DNA from: Russula earlei
Taxonomy: Eukaryota > Basidiomycota > Agaricomycetes > Russulales > Russulaceae
Direction of reading: 5' to 3'
DNA: 64,000 bases
Assembly (NCBI GenBank): GCA_025769875.1
Contig: JAGFNK010000013.1
Span: 124,001 to 188,000 of the forward strand
Shown here: positions 34,465 to 46,044 of the stretch, in pieces
How positions within the stretch are numbered: position 1 is the first letter of the stretch
How the letters are laid out: each line of letters starts with the position of its first letter
Made by a program: the position numbers and the translations under genes
The notes under the pieces: model-generated
The model's database searches: none
Told to the model about the DNA's origin: nothing
Seen by the model: the letters and a program-made list of their open reading frames with translations, nothing else

Positions 34465-35854
34465 TGAGGGTGATAGTAGACGAGGGCAGATGAGTGGTTA
34501 TCGATGATGAGCTGAGTGGGGGTGAGAACAAACAAATGCTTATATAAACAGTTGCGGAACGACCCGTTCTACTTCAAACTCCGAGTCAAAGGGATCCACC
34601 CTGATCTAGGATTCCTCGACGGGGGTGATTGCAATTGAGAATTTACAACCACTGGGTGAGTTAGCAAGCGAAATCACCTGCAGGGAAGAACAGAGCAGGT
34701 GACGGACACTTCACTACTGATGTGTGGTAGGTTACGGACCTCGTCTAAAACAGCAGCCTCAGGAAGCCACGCCACCCATCAGGAAAAACACATAAATCTT
34801 TTTTAGCTTTATAAAGTCTTTATAGAGTCAAAAAAGTTGAAAAGTCAACAGTTGCTTGGACTGACCCTAATTCTAGAAAGTTGTGACCCAAATATCAGCT
34901 ATATAGCCAAGAAAGTTGAGAAAACTGCACAAGTTCTGTAAAGTTCTCAAAAGTTGGAAAGTCACATCAGCCAGCCTTAGTGCTATTAACCAATTCACCC
35001 TCTAATGGGGCTACTGCTAAAGTTAAGAGCCCTCTGTCCAATGTTGGATTGGGACCTATCTGGGACTTTAACAGACTTTATGAACTTTACTACCTTTTCT
35101 GGGTTTATGGAGGCTTGAATGGTGCTTTACTACTTTACAAACTTTCAACTTTAGAAATACTCCCTATAAAGCTAAAAAGTCAAAAAAGTCATAAATTTTC
35201 TTGTGATTTTGCTGATGCCAAGAAAAGATGCTTCAATGCCATCTGATACCGAGATCACTATAGTTACGCCATCTCATGTATAAAAGTCGCTTGCCACGAG
35301 CTGAAGAGGGGGCAAGTCGAATCTTTTGTCAATACATTCGCACGCACTACTTCGCACTCTCTCTCTCTCTTGCTGCACGTAAGGCAACTGGATTGTCACG
35401 AAGCTACATCTCCCTTTGACTCTGAAGAACTGTACGCGGTGGTGACATCTTAAGCTCATGTGTAGAGCGCAAATCGGAGCAAAGACTACGTGAATTCAGA
35501 TTCAGTGGCGCAGAGGAGCGGAGAGCCACCAGCCCGTGGGTAATTCCGGACAATCAATCACCTTACCCCAGATGCTACGCTCAATCCTGACTGATGAGCT
35601 TTCGCCTGTAAGTCGAGCGAGTGTCACCATGCCTGAAGTGACTGACTATCACATAGACATATTTGGCGACTCCATTATCACGTCTCCTCATTATGTACTG
35701 GCTTCATCCAATCATTGTTGCCTTGCACCGCATGCTCCTCGACCACAATCGATGGTCCCTGCCGAGCCTCGTTGGGAGCAAGTCCTTGTGAACATCGCCA
35801 GGGTGTGTCTTTATTGCGGAGTGTCCATAACGACCACTGACCAGTTGATTTTAG
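34465..35854. other. Upstream region of the kinase gene and of F-box copy 3; possible MITE
   Basis: The A/T-rich stretch 34795..35200 is bounded by inverted-repeat-like ends (TTTTTTAGCTTTATAAAG near 34799 and its rough reverse complement near 35165), suggesting a small non-autonomous element. 34650..34740 resembles the region upstream of F-box copy 1. A 178-codon plus-strand frame at 35536 is read-through into the F-box exon. Confidence 0.45.
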
Positions 35855-36116
35855 ACCGGGTGACAATAAACACACTCCCTGATGATCTCCTAGTGGAAAT
35901 ATTCCATTTCTATCTGATTGTGGATTACTGGGGCATAAGGACGAACGAATTTCATACACTGGTCCATGTGTGTCAAAGATGGCAACATGTCATTTTTGCA
36001 TCGCCATTCCACCTGAACCTGCAACTTGAGTACACAGGAAAGAGACCAATGTTTGAGATGCTGGATGTATAACCAGCCTTGCCTCTGGTGATAAGTGTGG
36101 TGATAAGCCATGGTTC
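35855..36116 (+). pseudogene. F-box protein paralogue 3, 5' part (split by transposon)
   Basis: It starts at the conserved acceptor TTTTAG and encodes DRVTINTLPDDLLVEIFHFYL, then LVHVCQRWQHVIFASPFHLNL and EYTGKRPMFEMLDV. The next codon is TAA where copies 1 and 2 have TGG (Trp). Reading on, the frame reaches the copia insertion at 36117. The target duplication GGTTC is 36112..36116. Confidence 0.85.
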
Positions 36117-36260
36117 TGTAGCGAATACTCAGTCTTATTGTAGAAGACTGAGGGACGAGAAAATTCTGTAAAACGAACTATATACATTTGCGCTTGTTTG
36201 TCACATGCCACGTGAGCACATGACTGACTCATCACGCTGTGGCTGGCCACAACTCCAACA
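36117..36260 (-). repeat. Copia 3' LTR
   Basis: 144 bp, differing from the 5' LTR at six positions. All six are transitions between CG and TG or CA. A 9-bp hairpin (CTCAGTCTT / AAGACTGAG) lies near its left end. Confidence 0.92.
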
Positions 36261-36388
36261 CGCCCCCTCAGCCTGCGTGGCGAAGTCCCATCTCACTGGA
36301 GAACTTTTCATGCTTTTCTCAAGCAAGTCCTTTGGTCAAAACATCAGCAGTTTGGTCCTCAGTGGGGATGTACTGAAAGCAAAGCTCC

Positions 36389-37217
36389 TGTCAAGACACG
36401 TACTGCTGATCACTAAGGACTCAGGAGCAGGTGGGCAAGGGTCGGAACAGATGGTACGCGGCGAAGGCGGCGTTGAACAGGAGGACGAGCCAAACAACGA
36501 GGAGGTACCAGATGGGGACTGGTAGGTGTTGCAGGAGGCAGAGGCGAAGAGCAGAGGCCAGTGCAGCGAGAAGGCTTTAAACAAGGCGGTCATTGAAGAG
36601 TACCTTGGAGGCAAGGGGAATCTTTAAACTGAGTGGTCGCAGGGGAGTACCCAGGAAGATGAGAGTATCACAAATGGACAGTCTGATGACTGCCATGCTT
36701 CATTGGGGCTTATATACAGTGTACAGGGTCGATTACAAAGTACTGGGACTATTCTAGACTCTTTGGTACCATCCAATAGGACTACAGAGGCATAAACTTG
36801 CTTGTGTCAACTTTCAGGCTTACTGAGCGCATTACTGATCATTGTGGAGCAATGACATCATTATGATGTCACTGTGGAGCGCTTAGTGAGCCTATGAGGT
36901 CACTGTGGAGTCGCTCAGTCAGCCATGATGTCATTGGAGCCTTGATGACATCAGATGATTTATGCAACAGTTTCTAAGAGTTTGTGCTGCTGTTTCGGGT
37001 CCATGGTGGCTGAGTGGCCATGTGGCTGCCACGCGATGATTACCCGATTAGGAAACTGGTGCCTGGTCGTGTTATAGTGCCTTTGCAATAGCAATATCTT
37101 GTACCGCAGGAGGGATAGCCCAGAAAATGGAAGGGAGTCGGCAATGCAAAGTGAGAGAGGTTTTTCTTGAGTAAAATAGGACAATCTTCGACCAGGACTT
37201 GGCCTTGGTTCGTAACA
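36389..37217 (-). repeat. Gypsy 3' LTR
   Basis: 829 bp, near-identical to 46045..46873. The U3 part contains several copies of ATGATGTCA/TGACATCA and two CACTGTGGAG repeats (about 36840..36960). Confidence 0.93.
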
Positions 37218-37539
37218 TTCATCCCCTCTTTATAGACTTGTTGCTCCTGCAACAGTAGGGATTTGTTTCTTTGGAAGGTGGAGTAGTTTGCATATGAAAA
37301 GTCGAAGTCTGTTCATTCGTGGGGAGTTCTCCCTTGTTCTATGATTTGCTTTGGGGATGGCTGTGGTCGATTGGGTGCATGTGGTCGCAGGAGTTCTCTG
37401 AAAAGTTCGTTGGTAACAAGGATAAAGGTAGTCATCGACAGAGGTCATGATGAGAGTTGTTGGTTTAGGGGTTACTCCTGGTGGGAATCGTTCTAAGCGC
37501 CTTCGGATATTTCTGATGGAAGTCTTTAACAAGTGATTG

Positions 37540-40500
37540 CGCTCTTGATAGGTTAGATGCTGGCTCCCAAGTATTTTCTGCAACCGTATACCCTTTCCAT
37601 TTAACTAGGTATTGGATTCCTTTGCGGTTTGAGGAGAGCCGAGAGTTTAGATCTGTTCTACTTCATATTGTTCTTCACCTTCGACTAATATTGGTGGCGG
37701 GTTTGAAAAGTTAGGACCATGGGCAATGGTTTCTTTGTAAGGTTTAATCAGGGAGTGGTGAAAAACCGGGTGTATCTTCCAAGACTTTGGTAGCTCGAGG
37801 CGAACGTTTACTGGATAGGCAGTGGTGACTTTGAATGGCCCATAGCGTCGAGGGGCTAGTTTTGCTTTTGGGTGAGTGGTTCATAGATTCGTGGCTTCCA
37901 GCCATACTTGATCTCCTTCTTTAAAACAAAATGTGGAGGATTGAGGTCCTGATTGCTTCATGATTTCTGTTGCTTGGTTCAGGGAGGCAGCTACTTCTTC
38001 TCTGAGTTGGGTTAGTCTTGATAGTCTTTCTTGGATTGAAGGGAATTTTGATGTAAAGGCAAGGGGCAGAGCAAATGTTGGGTTAAAGCCATACCAGACT
38101 TCAAACGGGGGTTTGTTCGTAGCACTGTGTTGTCTGGCATTATGTGCGAACTCCATAAAGGGAACTAGTTCTGCCCAATTGTCTGCTTGATGGTTGCAAA
38201 ATATTCGTAGGTATTGTTCTAGTTCTTGGTTAACTCGTTCTGTTTCTCCATCTGTCTGTGGGTGATATGCTGTGCTTAATGATACTTTGACATTTAACTT
38301 CTTCCATAGTTCTTGAGTGACTTTTGCTGCGAACTGAGGGCCTCTGTCCGATATTATTTGTGTTGGGAGCCCTATTCTTCTCCAGACATTGTTCATGATT
38401 AGTGTCGCTGTTTCGTCTGCTGTGATCGTCTTGTGGCAAGGGGTAATGATTATTGCTTTACTGAATCGATCTACCACGACTAGGAGGCTGTCGAAGCCTT
38501 GTGAAATCGGTAGGTCCGTGATAAAGTCCATAGTAATGCTTTTCCATACTTCTCCAGCTGGTGTAATCGGTACAAGGGGTGTTTCTGTCTTTGGACAGGT
38601 TCTTTGTACTTTGGCAAATTGTGCAACCATCTACATAACTTTTGACATAGGTTAGCATTCCTGGCCACCAATAGTTTTGGCTGATTAGTTCATAAGTCTT
38701 CCATTGGCCAGGATGCCCAGTGGCAAGGGAGTCGTGGTGTAGTTTTAGAATTTTCTTTCTTAGGGTGTCGTTGTTTGGGATATAGACTTTTCCTTTGAAT
38801 AGTATTAGTCCATCTTCAAGGTTCCAGTCCTGTAAGCCTTTGGATAGTCGCCTTGGTCCATTCTTTATAATGATTGCTAACGCGTTAGATACTTCTGGGT
38901 CATAGTCTTTGCTAGATCGTAGTTGTTGTCGAAGTTCCTGGTTGCCAATTGGTTCTGTAGCAGAGGTGCGTGTTGCTCTAATTTTAAAAAATTTGTCATC
39001 TAGGAGCACCTTTCCATCATTTTCGTTTTGTATCCCCTCTTTAAAGTCTGGCCGCCTGGACAGACCGTCTGCTTTGTTCATAGTGCCTGGGTGGTGGGTG
39101 ATGGTGAAGTCGAAATTGCTGAGGAGGAGTGCCCATCGGGCTTGTCATCTCGTGAGTTTCTGTTTTGTCATGAAGTATGTCAAGTTATTGTGGTCTGTCC
39201 ATAGATCAATGGGGTGTGTAGCGCCTTCAAGGTAGTGTCGGAAGTGCCAGAGGGACAAAACGATAGCAAGGAGTTCTTTATCATAGATCATGTAATTTCA
39301 TTGTGCAGGGTCCAAGGATTTCGAGAAATAGGCTACTGGGTGATATCTGTTAAATTCATCAGGTTGTTCTAAGATTGCACCGACTGCAAAGTCACTTGCA
39401 TCGCAGATGAGTCGAAAGGGGTTCGTGTGGTTAGGTAACATGAGGATGGGGGCCGTTGTGAATGCTTGGATTAGTTTCTGGAATGCTTGTTCTTCATCGT
39501 CTTCCCACTTGAAGGGGTTTTCTTTCTTTGTTAAGTTAAACAAGGGCCGTGCTATTCGAGAGTATTGGTGGATAAATCGTCGATAGAAGTTGCAGAATCC
39601 TAGAAATGCTTGTACTTCCGTAACATTGGTCGGAGTAGGCCACTTTGTAATGCCTATTAACTTGTCTTGGTCCATGGATATTCGTCCTTGGGAGATATTG
39701 ATACCTAGGTAACTAATAGAGGTTTGTCGGAAAGCACATTTCTCTGGTTTCAAGTATAAGTCGTGGTCTTGGAGTGTTTTTAGGACCTTATGTGTCCAGT
39801 CGTCTAGTTCGTTCAAGGTTTGCGCCATGATTAGTATATCATCTAGATAAACAACCACTCGTTCAGTGGCAATGTATTTCGCTAGGATGGTGTTCATAAA
39901 GCGTTGGAAAGTGGCTGGGGCGTTGCAGAGACCAAATGTCATTATCAATGGTTCGAAGAGTCCTAATGGTGTCTTGAATGCTGCAAGGTGTTCATTGCCC
40001 TCTCTGAGGCGAATATTGTTGTATCCCCATCGTACGTCAAACTTGGTAAAGTATTGGGCTCCTTGGAGTTTGTCAATTAATTCAGGAATCAAGGGTAGTG
40101 GATACGCGTCTTTGACAGTTGCTGTATTCAGGGCTCTGTAGTCTTGCACAGGTCGTAGGTTTCCTCCTTTCTTTTCTACAAAGAAGAATGGGCTGGCAAT
40201 AGCTGCTTTTGATGGTCGGATTGTGCCTCTTTTTAAATGTTCGTCTAAGTATTCTTTTAGGGCTTGTAGTTCCTTAGGAGTAAGTCGATAAATGCCAGAA
40301 TCGCGTCGGGCGATCCCTGGTTTTAGATTGATTGCATGGTCCCATGGTTGGTGAGCAGGAAGGCGTTGAGAAGCTTGTTCATCAAAAACTTTCGCCATTT
40401 CAAGAATTGGGCAGGGATAAGTTCGTCTAATGTCTTAGGGGGTGTTTCTGCATTGGCTAGCTTGGTAGCTGTGGTTGATTTGGCTCTTATGCTGATTGTT

Positions 40501-40680
40501 ATTGGGCTAAACGCATCGTGGATTTATTCGTCAACACATGGATTCAATGGTCCTTCAGTATCTGGGAAGATTAGAGCAGCAATGTCTGTAAACTCGGGTT
40601 CTTCTTCTTCAGGGAAAGTAAGCGCTTGTATTTGGTAATTCCGTGTTCCAGATGCAGATGCAATGGTTATGCTTGGGTGT
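37540..40680 (-). pseudogene. Gypsy pol: RT, RNase H, integrase, chromodomain (degenerate)
   Basis: RT (39298..40398) has FFVEKKGGNLRPVQDYRALN, FTKFDVRWGYNNIRL, FGLCNAPATFQRFMN and the catalytic VVVYLDDILIM. RNase H follows after an in-frame TGA at 39298..39300 (YFSKSLDPAQ, stop, [10 protein letters not shown]). A second TGA lies at 39145..39147. Integrase has the HHCC zinc motif (LHHDSLATGHPG ... CTICQ), a frame change near 38600, then the catalytic core TMDFITDLP, ISDRGPQFA and HPQTDGETERVNQ (37881..38630). A third TGA is at 37881..37883. A chromodomain-like end YLVKWKGYTVAENTWEP is at about 37550..37610, so this is a chromovirus. The three TGAs sit where Arg is usual, fitting CGA to TGA changes. 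Confidence 0.85.
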
Positions 40681-41642
40681 TGTCATGAACCATTCCCCGG
40701 AGAGGGCCCTTGAAGGACCCTTCCTTATAGGAGGAAACCCAGCCTCTATGGTGTCACCCTGTTCACACGAGCAAAAGGGGTGAGTAGAGGTGTCCACAAT
40801 ATCGCGCGCGCATTGTTGCGCGAGCGATTCTCGGCACAATCGACATACAGCAAGCCCCACTTAAAGGCAACCCTTCTAGCAACAAAAGACAGTATTAGGG
40901 CCTTCCTAAGGACCCTTTGGAACGACCCTAGGAACTCTACAATAGGTACTAACCTAGTATCAAAGGCCCTACAACGTGTTATTAGATCAACTCTAATAAC
41001 TATAGAACGAACTATAAGGCAACACTAAGGACCTTAATAGAAGTATTAGGGTCGACTCTAAGGACCCTAATAGAACTATATAAGGGCCTTATAAGATAAA
41101 CACTATTCCCTAACCAAACTACAAGTCCTCAAATGACCAGCCCTAAACTAACTAACAGGAAATGAATCAGGTGCTTGCACGTGCACTAAAGCAGTGAACA
41201 CGTGGACAATAGAAGCTCTTACTCATCAAGAGAAGCTTCTTACTCAGCAGCTTACTGAGCATGACTGAGCATGCTCCGTAAGTGTCCTCCGACTTCTTAC
41301 TCATCACTCTATTGTGCTTGATAACAAGGTTATGACTTGTTCCCTATTTAGCAGTTCTCTTGTAGTATATAAGCACTCAATAAAGTAGCGGACAGTCCTC
41401 AGACTGTCCATTTGTTTACGGCACTCTCCATTCCTGGGATACTCCTTTAAGGACCATCCCCTTGTGACTATCCTGGCCTCTTCCCTGCGTGATTGTTCTA
41501 CTCTCATAGTGACAATACCTCTCTGGTATTTGTTGCTCCTCTGGACTCTACTCCTTGCCCACGCGGTCTTGGACGTCTATCAACTCGTCTTCAAGCTTAT
41601 CCCTCGCTCTTGAACTGGATAGTTCAACAGTGAGTCTTGACA
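40681..41642 (+). mobile_element. Solo LTR, family S, copy 3 (962 bp), inside the gypsy protease region
   Basis: TGTCATGAACC...GAGTCTTGACA with target duplication GGTGT at 40676..40680 and 41643..41647. It interrupts the gypsy frame just after ILGTDWLRHHNPDIDW (retropepsin C-terminal region). Confidence 0.93.
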
Positions 41643-42009
41643 GGTGTGTGGTAAGGCAAGTTCGGGGGCAGTTCCTCAGTGTGATTGTATCATTTGCCCA
41701 ATCAATATCTGGGTTGTGGTGTCGTAGCCAATCTGTTCCTAAGATAATGTCGTGATCTCCAATGTTAGTGACAAGGAATTCTGCTTGTTCGTCATGAGTG
41801 GCGCCTGTGTGCGCTTGAATGCGAAGTCTTTGGATGGTGCTAAAGTGTACTTGTCTTCCCTACTAAGGTAACTTTCAAGGCAATGGAAGGGGAGCGAATA
41901 TTCTTGGTAAAAACTTTGGGGTAATTGATTTCTCTTTGTATCGTACTGATTTGGACCGCGTCCCTCCTCGGTGCAGAAGGGGGTCCAATTAAAAATCCAT
42001 AGGAGCAGA

Positions 42010-43497
42010 TCATGGGCGGAGGATTGAGTCTGCAAGTGTTTCTCTCCAAGTTGTCAATGATGCGACAGGAATAGGTTCTTCTTGCGCAGGTTCAATGTTT
42101 TCATCTTGGATGGTCGTAGCTCTGACTGTTTGGGGGCAAGATCCTTGTTGTTGGCATCCTTGGGCTGCTTTCTTTGCTCTACATTGATTTGCCATATGGT
42201 TCTTCTTTCCACAGTAATAACAGAGGTTGTTCTTGCATTGAAACTCTTTCTCTGCATCTGTGAGGAGTTTTCTTTCACTTCTGGGTTCCCAGGGTCGTTC
42301 GTTAGGTTCTCCTTGGTACAAGTTAATTTCCAATGGAATATCTGATCCTTGAGTGTTCAATCCTCAGGCACGCACAGAGCGTCCTCCTCGAAAAGCAGTG
42401 GAGTTGTATAGGTGGAAAAGGTTGTCGGATTCTCTTGCTGCTTTGACAAGGGCTGCAAGCATAGTTGGTGTTGGTGTGATTCCCAGTATTTTCTGATGTA
42501 AGGCCGGGTTGATGTTCTTCCTAAATGCGTACATCTTTGTTCTTTCATCGGTGGTAGCTTGTGATGCGTGGTGCGACCATTTCTGATACCATTCATTGAA
42601 CGGTAGTTTTCCTTGATAATAGGTGTGCATGGTATTAGCGGAGGCCAATTCTGCTTCTGCAGGGATAAAATGATTGGCAAAGGCTTTCTTGAAGTCGTCC
42701 CATGACCCATAGTCTGCTACGGTACGAGCCATAGCCTTGGTGGTTTGTTCTCTAGCCCACGCTCCAGCGGGTGTTCCTACTTTAAAGTGGGTCAGTGCAG
42801 CGGCAACTTTCTTGCTTTCATCTGTAAAGGAGTCGCCATTGATGTAATAATAATTGGCCAAAGCTGCCCAAAAGGCTTCTGCGTTATCAGCCTTTCCGTC
42901 AAAAGGTTCTGGTGCTGTTCCGACAAGGCATGGATTGCTTGACATGGTGGGATTCTGAGTTGTTGTAGCTGTAACAATAGGTGGGGCTGAACCTTGTAGT
43001 TGGATTCTAGTTGGAGTGAGCATTCGAGGGATTGCTTGTGGTACGTTGCTAGTTGTATGAGGAGTAGGTTGTTGGGTATTACGCCAAGTAGAAGGTCCTC
43101 GAGTGGTGCTTCGAGTGCTCTGAGCAGTTCCTAGGATAGCGGTAACTTCTTGAGGTGTTCTGGCTGAGAAATCGACTTCTCGATTGTTATAGTAAACCCA
43201 ATGTCTTCTAGATCGGCTCCACTTGACTGGTCTGTCTAGGAAGAGGCCGGTGTAGTTATAGGGGTTGAAGTCTTGAACATTTTCTGCTCCTGGGGCTGCC
43301 GCTTTAAGTTGTTTGGTGGTAACTTCATTGTTATCGTCTTCGTATAACCAAGTGTCAGAAAGATTTCCGTGGTTGATAATAAGTGTGCCTGCAAATTTTC
43401 CTCGGTAACAGTGATCTTGGGTGTCGTAACTGAGGTTTTCAAATAGGAGTGGGATTAGATTTTCTTCTTCGTCAGTGATGTCTCTCCTAGTGCTCAT
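42010..43497 (-). pseudogene. Gypsy gag with CCHC zinc knuckle
   Basis: The frame has a long N-terminal extension, then a retrotransposon gag domain (FDGKADNAEAFWAAL, AWAREQTTKAMARTVADYGS, YQGKLPFNEWYQKW) and the knuckle CYYCGKKNHMANQC (C-X2-C-X4-H-X4-C) near 42220. An in-frame TGA at 42364..42366 separates the gag core from the zinc-knuckle part. Without it the product is about 495 residues. The protease frame follows downstream with a frame change. Confidence 0.8.
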
Positions 43498-43501
43498 AGA
43501 T

Positions 43502-44122
43502 CTAGACGACTGTTATAGTCCAATGGCCGTTGTTCCAAGGATATGCAATGGTGTAGGCTGGCTTTAGTCGAATGGTATCGGGTCTTCCTTGATGTTTTCT
43601 TAATTGGATTCGGGAGTATTCTTCAGTAATGCTGCTTTGTGTTAGAACTACTCGGGTTTTCCACAGATATCCTTCAAATTCTGCTGGAGAGATGGCAAAG
43701 TCACTTATTTCCTTGGTGGGGTGTTTGTAAACTATAAAGTGTGTCAGTCGTTGATGCCAAGCTTGGGTACAATAATTCTTGAATTCAATTAATTCTCTCC
43801 TTGAACGTGTAGGTAGGTTTAATGCTAAGAAGGATTGTTCTGGTAGGTAGCAGTGTAAATCAGTATTCCTAAGATCAGTACTATCAGGGGATTCAACAAG
43901 GGGTGATGCAAAGGGTTGGGTAGGTATAACAGGGGTAGGAATACGGTTGGTAAACAAGGGTACGTAGGCGTCAGGAGGGGTAGGAGGTAATGGTCTTTTG
44001 ACAAGGAATCCTCTTGCGTTGGGGATTGTTTCTCTCTCAGGGGGTCGTTGGGATGATGCGCGTCTTCTGTGTCGAGGGGCCAGATTTATCGAATGGGGAG
44101 GTGGTAATCGCCTGGCGTCCAC
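43502..44122 (-). CDS. Pre-gag open frame c of the gypsy element (206 aa, unknown)
   Basis: An uninterrupted frame in the same direction as gag, ending four bases before gag starts. It has a Pro/Arg-rich N-terminal half (RPLPPTPPDAYVPLFTN) and a more structured C-terminal half (WHQRLTHFIVYKHPTKE, EFEGYLWKTRVVLTQSS). No match to gag, pol or env is evident. Function unknown. Confidence 0.5.
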   Translation of the reverse strand: MDARRLPPPHSINLAPRHRRRASSQRPPERETIPNARGFLVKRPLPPTPPDAYVPLFTNRIPTPVIPTQPFASPLVESPDSTDLRNTDLHCYLPEQSFLALNLPTRSRRELIEFKNYCTQAWHQRLTHFIVYKHPTKEISDFAISPAEFEGYLWKTRVVLTQSSITEEYSRIQLRKHQGRPDTIRLKPAYTIAYPWNNGHWTITVV

Positions 44123-44233
44123 AAGGTAATTCCGTCAGGAGTAGGAGGTGTGTCTGGTCGAAAGTTGCACGTGCAATACTCTGTTTTGCAGTTACACCTT
44201 GCTGTCCACGGATTTGACTCAGTATTTTCTGTG

Positions 44234-45006
44234 CTAGGCAGACCAACGTTCTTGGCTAGTTGGGACAGTGGTCTGAATCGGTGTGAGGGGTCGAGGGGCG
44301 AGACTTGAGGCTTCTAGGATTGCTGGGACAGAATAGTATGCAGGGGGACCAGTATATGAGGCGTCTGGGCTGGTAATTGCCCAAGGTTGATTATAGTCTG
44401 CATCGTACAACCACGAGTTAGTTTCCCAATCGAAGGTGTTGTGTATTCCTGGTACAACCGCAAGTTGGACGTAAGATTGGTTTTCCCTTTGTATTCTGTT
44501 GAGACGTAGGTGGTAGAACTGGACAGTGAGACGATAGTAGCTGATGTATGTCCAAGCTAAGTAGAACAAGCGGTATCCTGTTCTCAAGGAGTGGATAATA
44601 ATGTGGATGGCGTGGTTGAATGACTCTGGTCCAGAGGTTTAATTCACTGGTGCGTAAGGATTGGTAGTCAACTGGTTGTCCTTGGATGTTCTTTGCTTGA
44701 GCAAGGTGCCAATATAATAGTTGTTGTCGTGCTGGTGGTAGAAGTCGACTAAGGGTTTCAAGGTATAGTGCGTGTTCGTCGTGGCTTAAGAGTTGTCCAA
44801 AAGGCAAGACTCCAAGGAACTCTTTAACAATAAGATGGGGGAAAGTCCTCGTGAGGTGGTTCTACTTCTGGTACGTCGTGTAAGTTGGTTAAAGTGGTGA
44901 CAGGGAATGCGATGGAGGTCCAAGTTCGATAATGATTTAGGTTTAAGATGTGTTGAGTGATAGCGTCTTCTTCTTTGTCTTCTTCTAAGGCGTATTCTCG
45001 TGGCAC
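44234..45006 (-). pseudogene. Pre-gag open frame b of the gypsy element, two frame breaks
   Basis: Three overlapping frames (44824..45006, 44418..44807, 44234..44587) form one about 255-residue product if one extra base near 44848 and another near 44575 are ignored. Segments include HDEHALYLETLSRLLP, LFYLAWTYISYYRLTVQFY and FDWETNSWLYDADYN. The last resembles DTWLYEDDNNE in the N-terminal part of gag. Function unknown. Confidence 0.4.
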
Positions 45007-45075
45007 TTTAGTTAAAACAAGAAAAGGATCTTTATTTGATCTTTATTGAAGCATTACAAGGATGGTTCTTACTTT

Positions 45076-45999
45076 TTAAGAACCGTGCGCAAGATCTATG
45101 GTTTCGAGACGGTACCTCTCAATTATTTCGAGAGGGTTAGGGGGAATGCGAGGTGTGAAACAGAAGCGAAGTAGCTGAGGGTTGAATCGTATGGTGTCGA
45201 CTGTATAAGTTGAGTAGTGACGCAAGGAGACACGGTTACTGTTCTCTTCAAAGTGTAAGTAACCATACGCGAAAGCTAGGCATCCGTCCAGGAAATCGTG
45301 TACAATAGATAAGCAAAAGGACCCTTCGTAAGCAGGATGGTAAATGGCAGGTAGGGTAAGGAGCTTCCTAAATAACGACATATTAAAAATGTAAGCAATA
45401 CATCCAAGGGGGAAGTCAGCATCTGGGGCGTATATCCCGACGTTGGAACAGATGCCGAAGGGGGTTAGGTTGTACTGGGTGGCAAGGGCAGTGTTGGATG
45501 GTTCCACAGCAAAAGTGTGGACGATGCGTGCACGAAAGGCGGTCGTGTAAGTGTCTGTGAAGCCGCGACGACTCAACTGGTCTGAGGTAGGGATGTGTCC
45601 CAGATAATCTTGATGATTCAAGTCATGGAGGGGACGCCACTGCTCACGGGAACGATTGGAGGTGGGAAGGACGAAGTACTGGTGAGGGTGAAAGCGAAAC
45701 GCGGTGCAAGGAGGGTGGTCGAGGAAGCCTTCAGGCAAGGGAGGACGGTCCGCTTGCTGCTGCTCGTTCTGCGCTGGAGGGGGAGTGCCAACAGGGACAA
45801 ATTGGTCAGGAACGGGCTGAGGAATGCTGGGAGACGATGGTGGAGCTGTTGGGGAGTACAGGAGGCTGAGAGGCGAGGATGTGTCGATTGGGTCGATGTC
45901 TTCAGTGAGGATGCGAAGGGCAGTGCGTGGGGTAGGTTGCAGAGGAGAAGGGAGACGCAGGGAAGTGTTGACAATAGTGGGGGAGTTGAGAGTGGACAC
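45076..45999 (-). CDS. Pre-gag open frame a of the gypsy element (307 aa, unknown)
   Basis: It is the first frame after the 5' LTR. The N-terminal 110 residues are Pro/Ser/Thr-rich; the rest looks folded (PFGICSNVGIYAPDADFPLG, YEGSFCLSIVHDFLDGCLAF, LLRFCFTPRIPPNPLEIIER). There is no retroviral motif, signal peptide or clear membrane segment. It is intact although gag-pol is not. Function unknown. Confidence 0.5.
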   Translation of the reverse strand: MSTLNSPTIVNTSLRLPSPLQPTPRTALRILTEDIDPIDTSSPLSLLYSPTAPPSSPSIPQPVPDQFVPVGTPPPAQNEQQQADRPPLPEGFLDHPPCTAFRFHPHQYFVLPTSNRSREQWRPLHDLNHQDYLGHIPTSDQLSRRGFTDTYTTAFRARIVHTFAVEPSNTALATQYNLTPFGICSNVGIYAPDADFPLGCIAYIFNMSLFRKLLTLPAIYHPAYEGSFCLSIVHDFLDGCLAFAYGYLHFEENSNRVSLRHYSTYTVDTIRFNPQLLRFCFTPRIPPNPLEIIERYRLETIDLAHGS

Positions 46000-46044
46000 T
46001 TGAGCATTGGCTGGTCAATACAGGGATGAGAGAGACTGTCCAGA

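Noticed and set aside
34980..35246. 88-codon frame in the A/T-rich stretch
   Set aside because: Repetitive sequence; more likely a small non-autonomous element than a gene.
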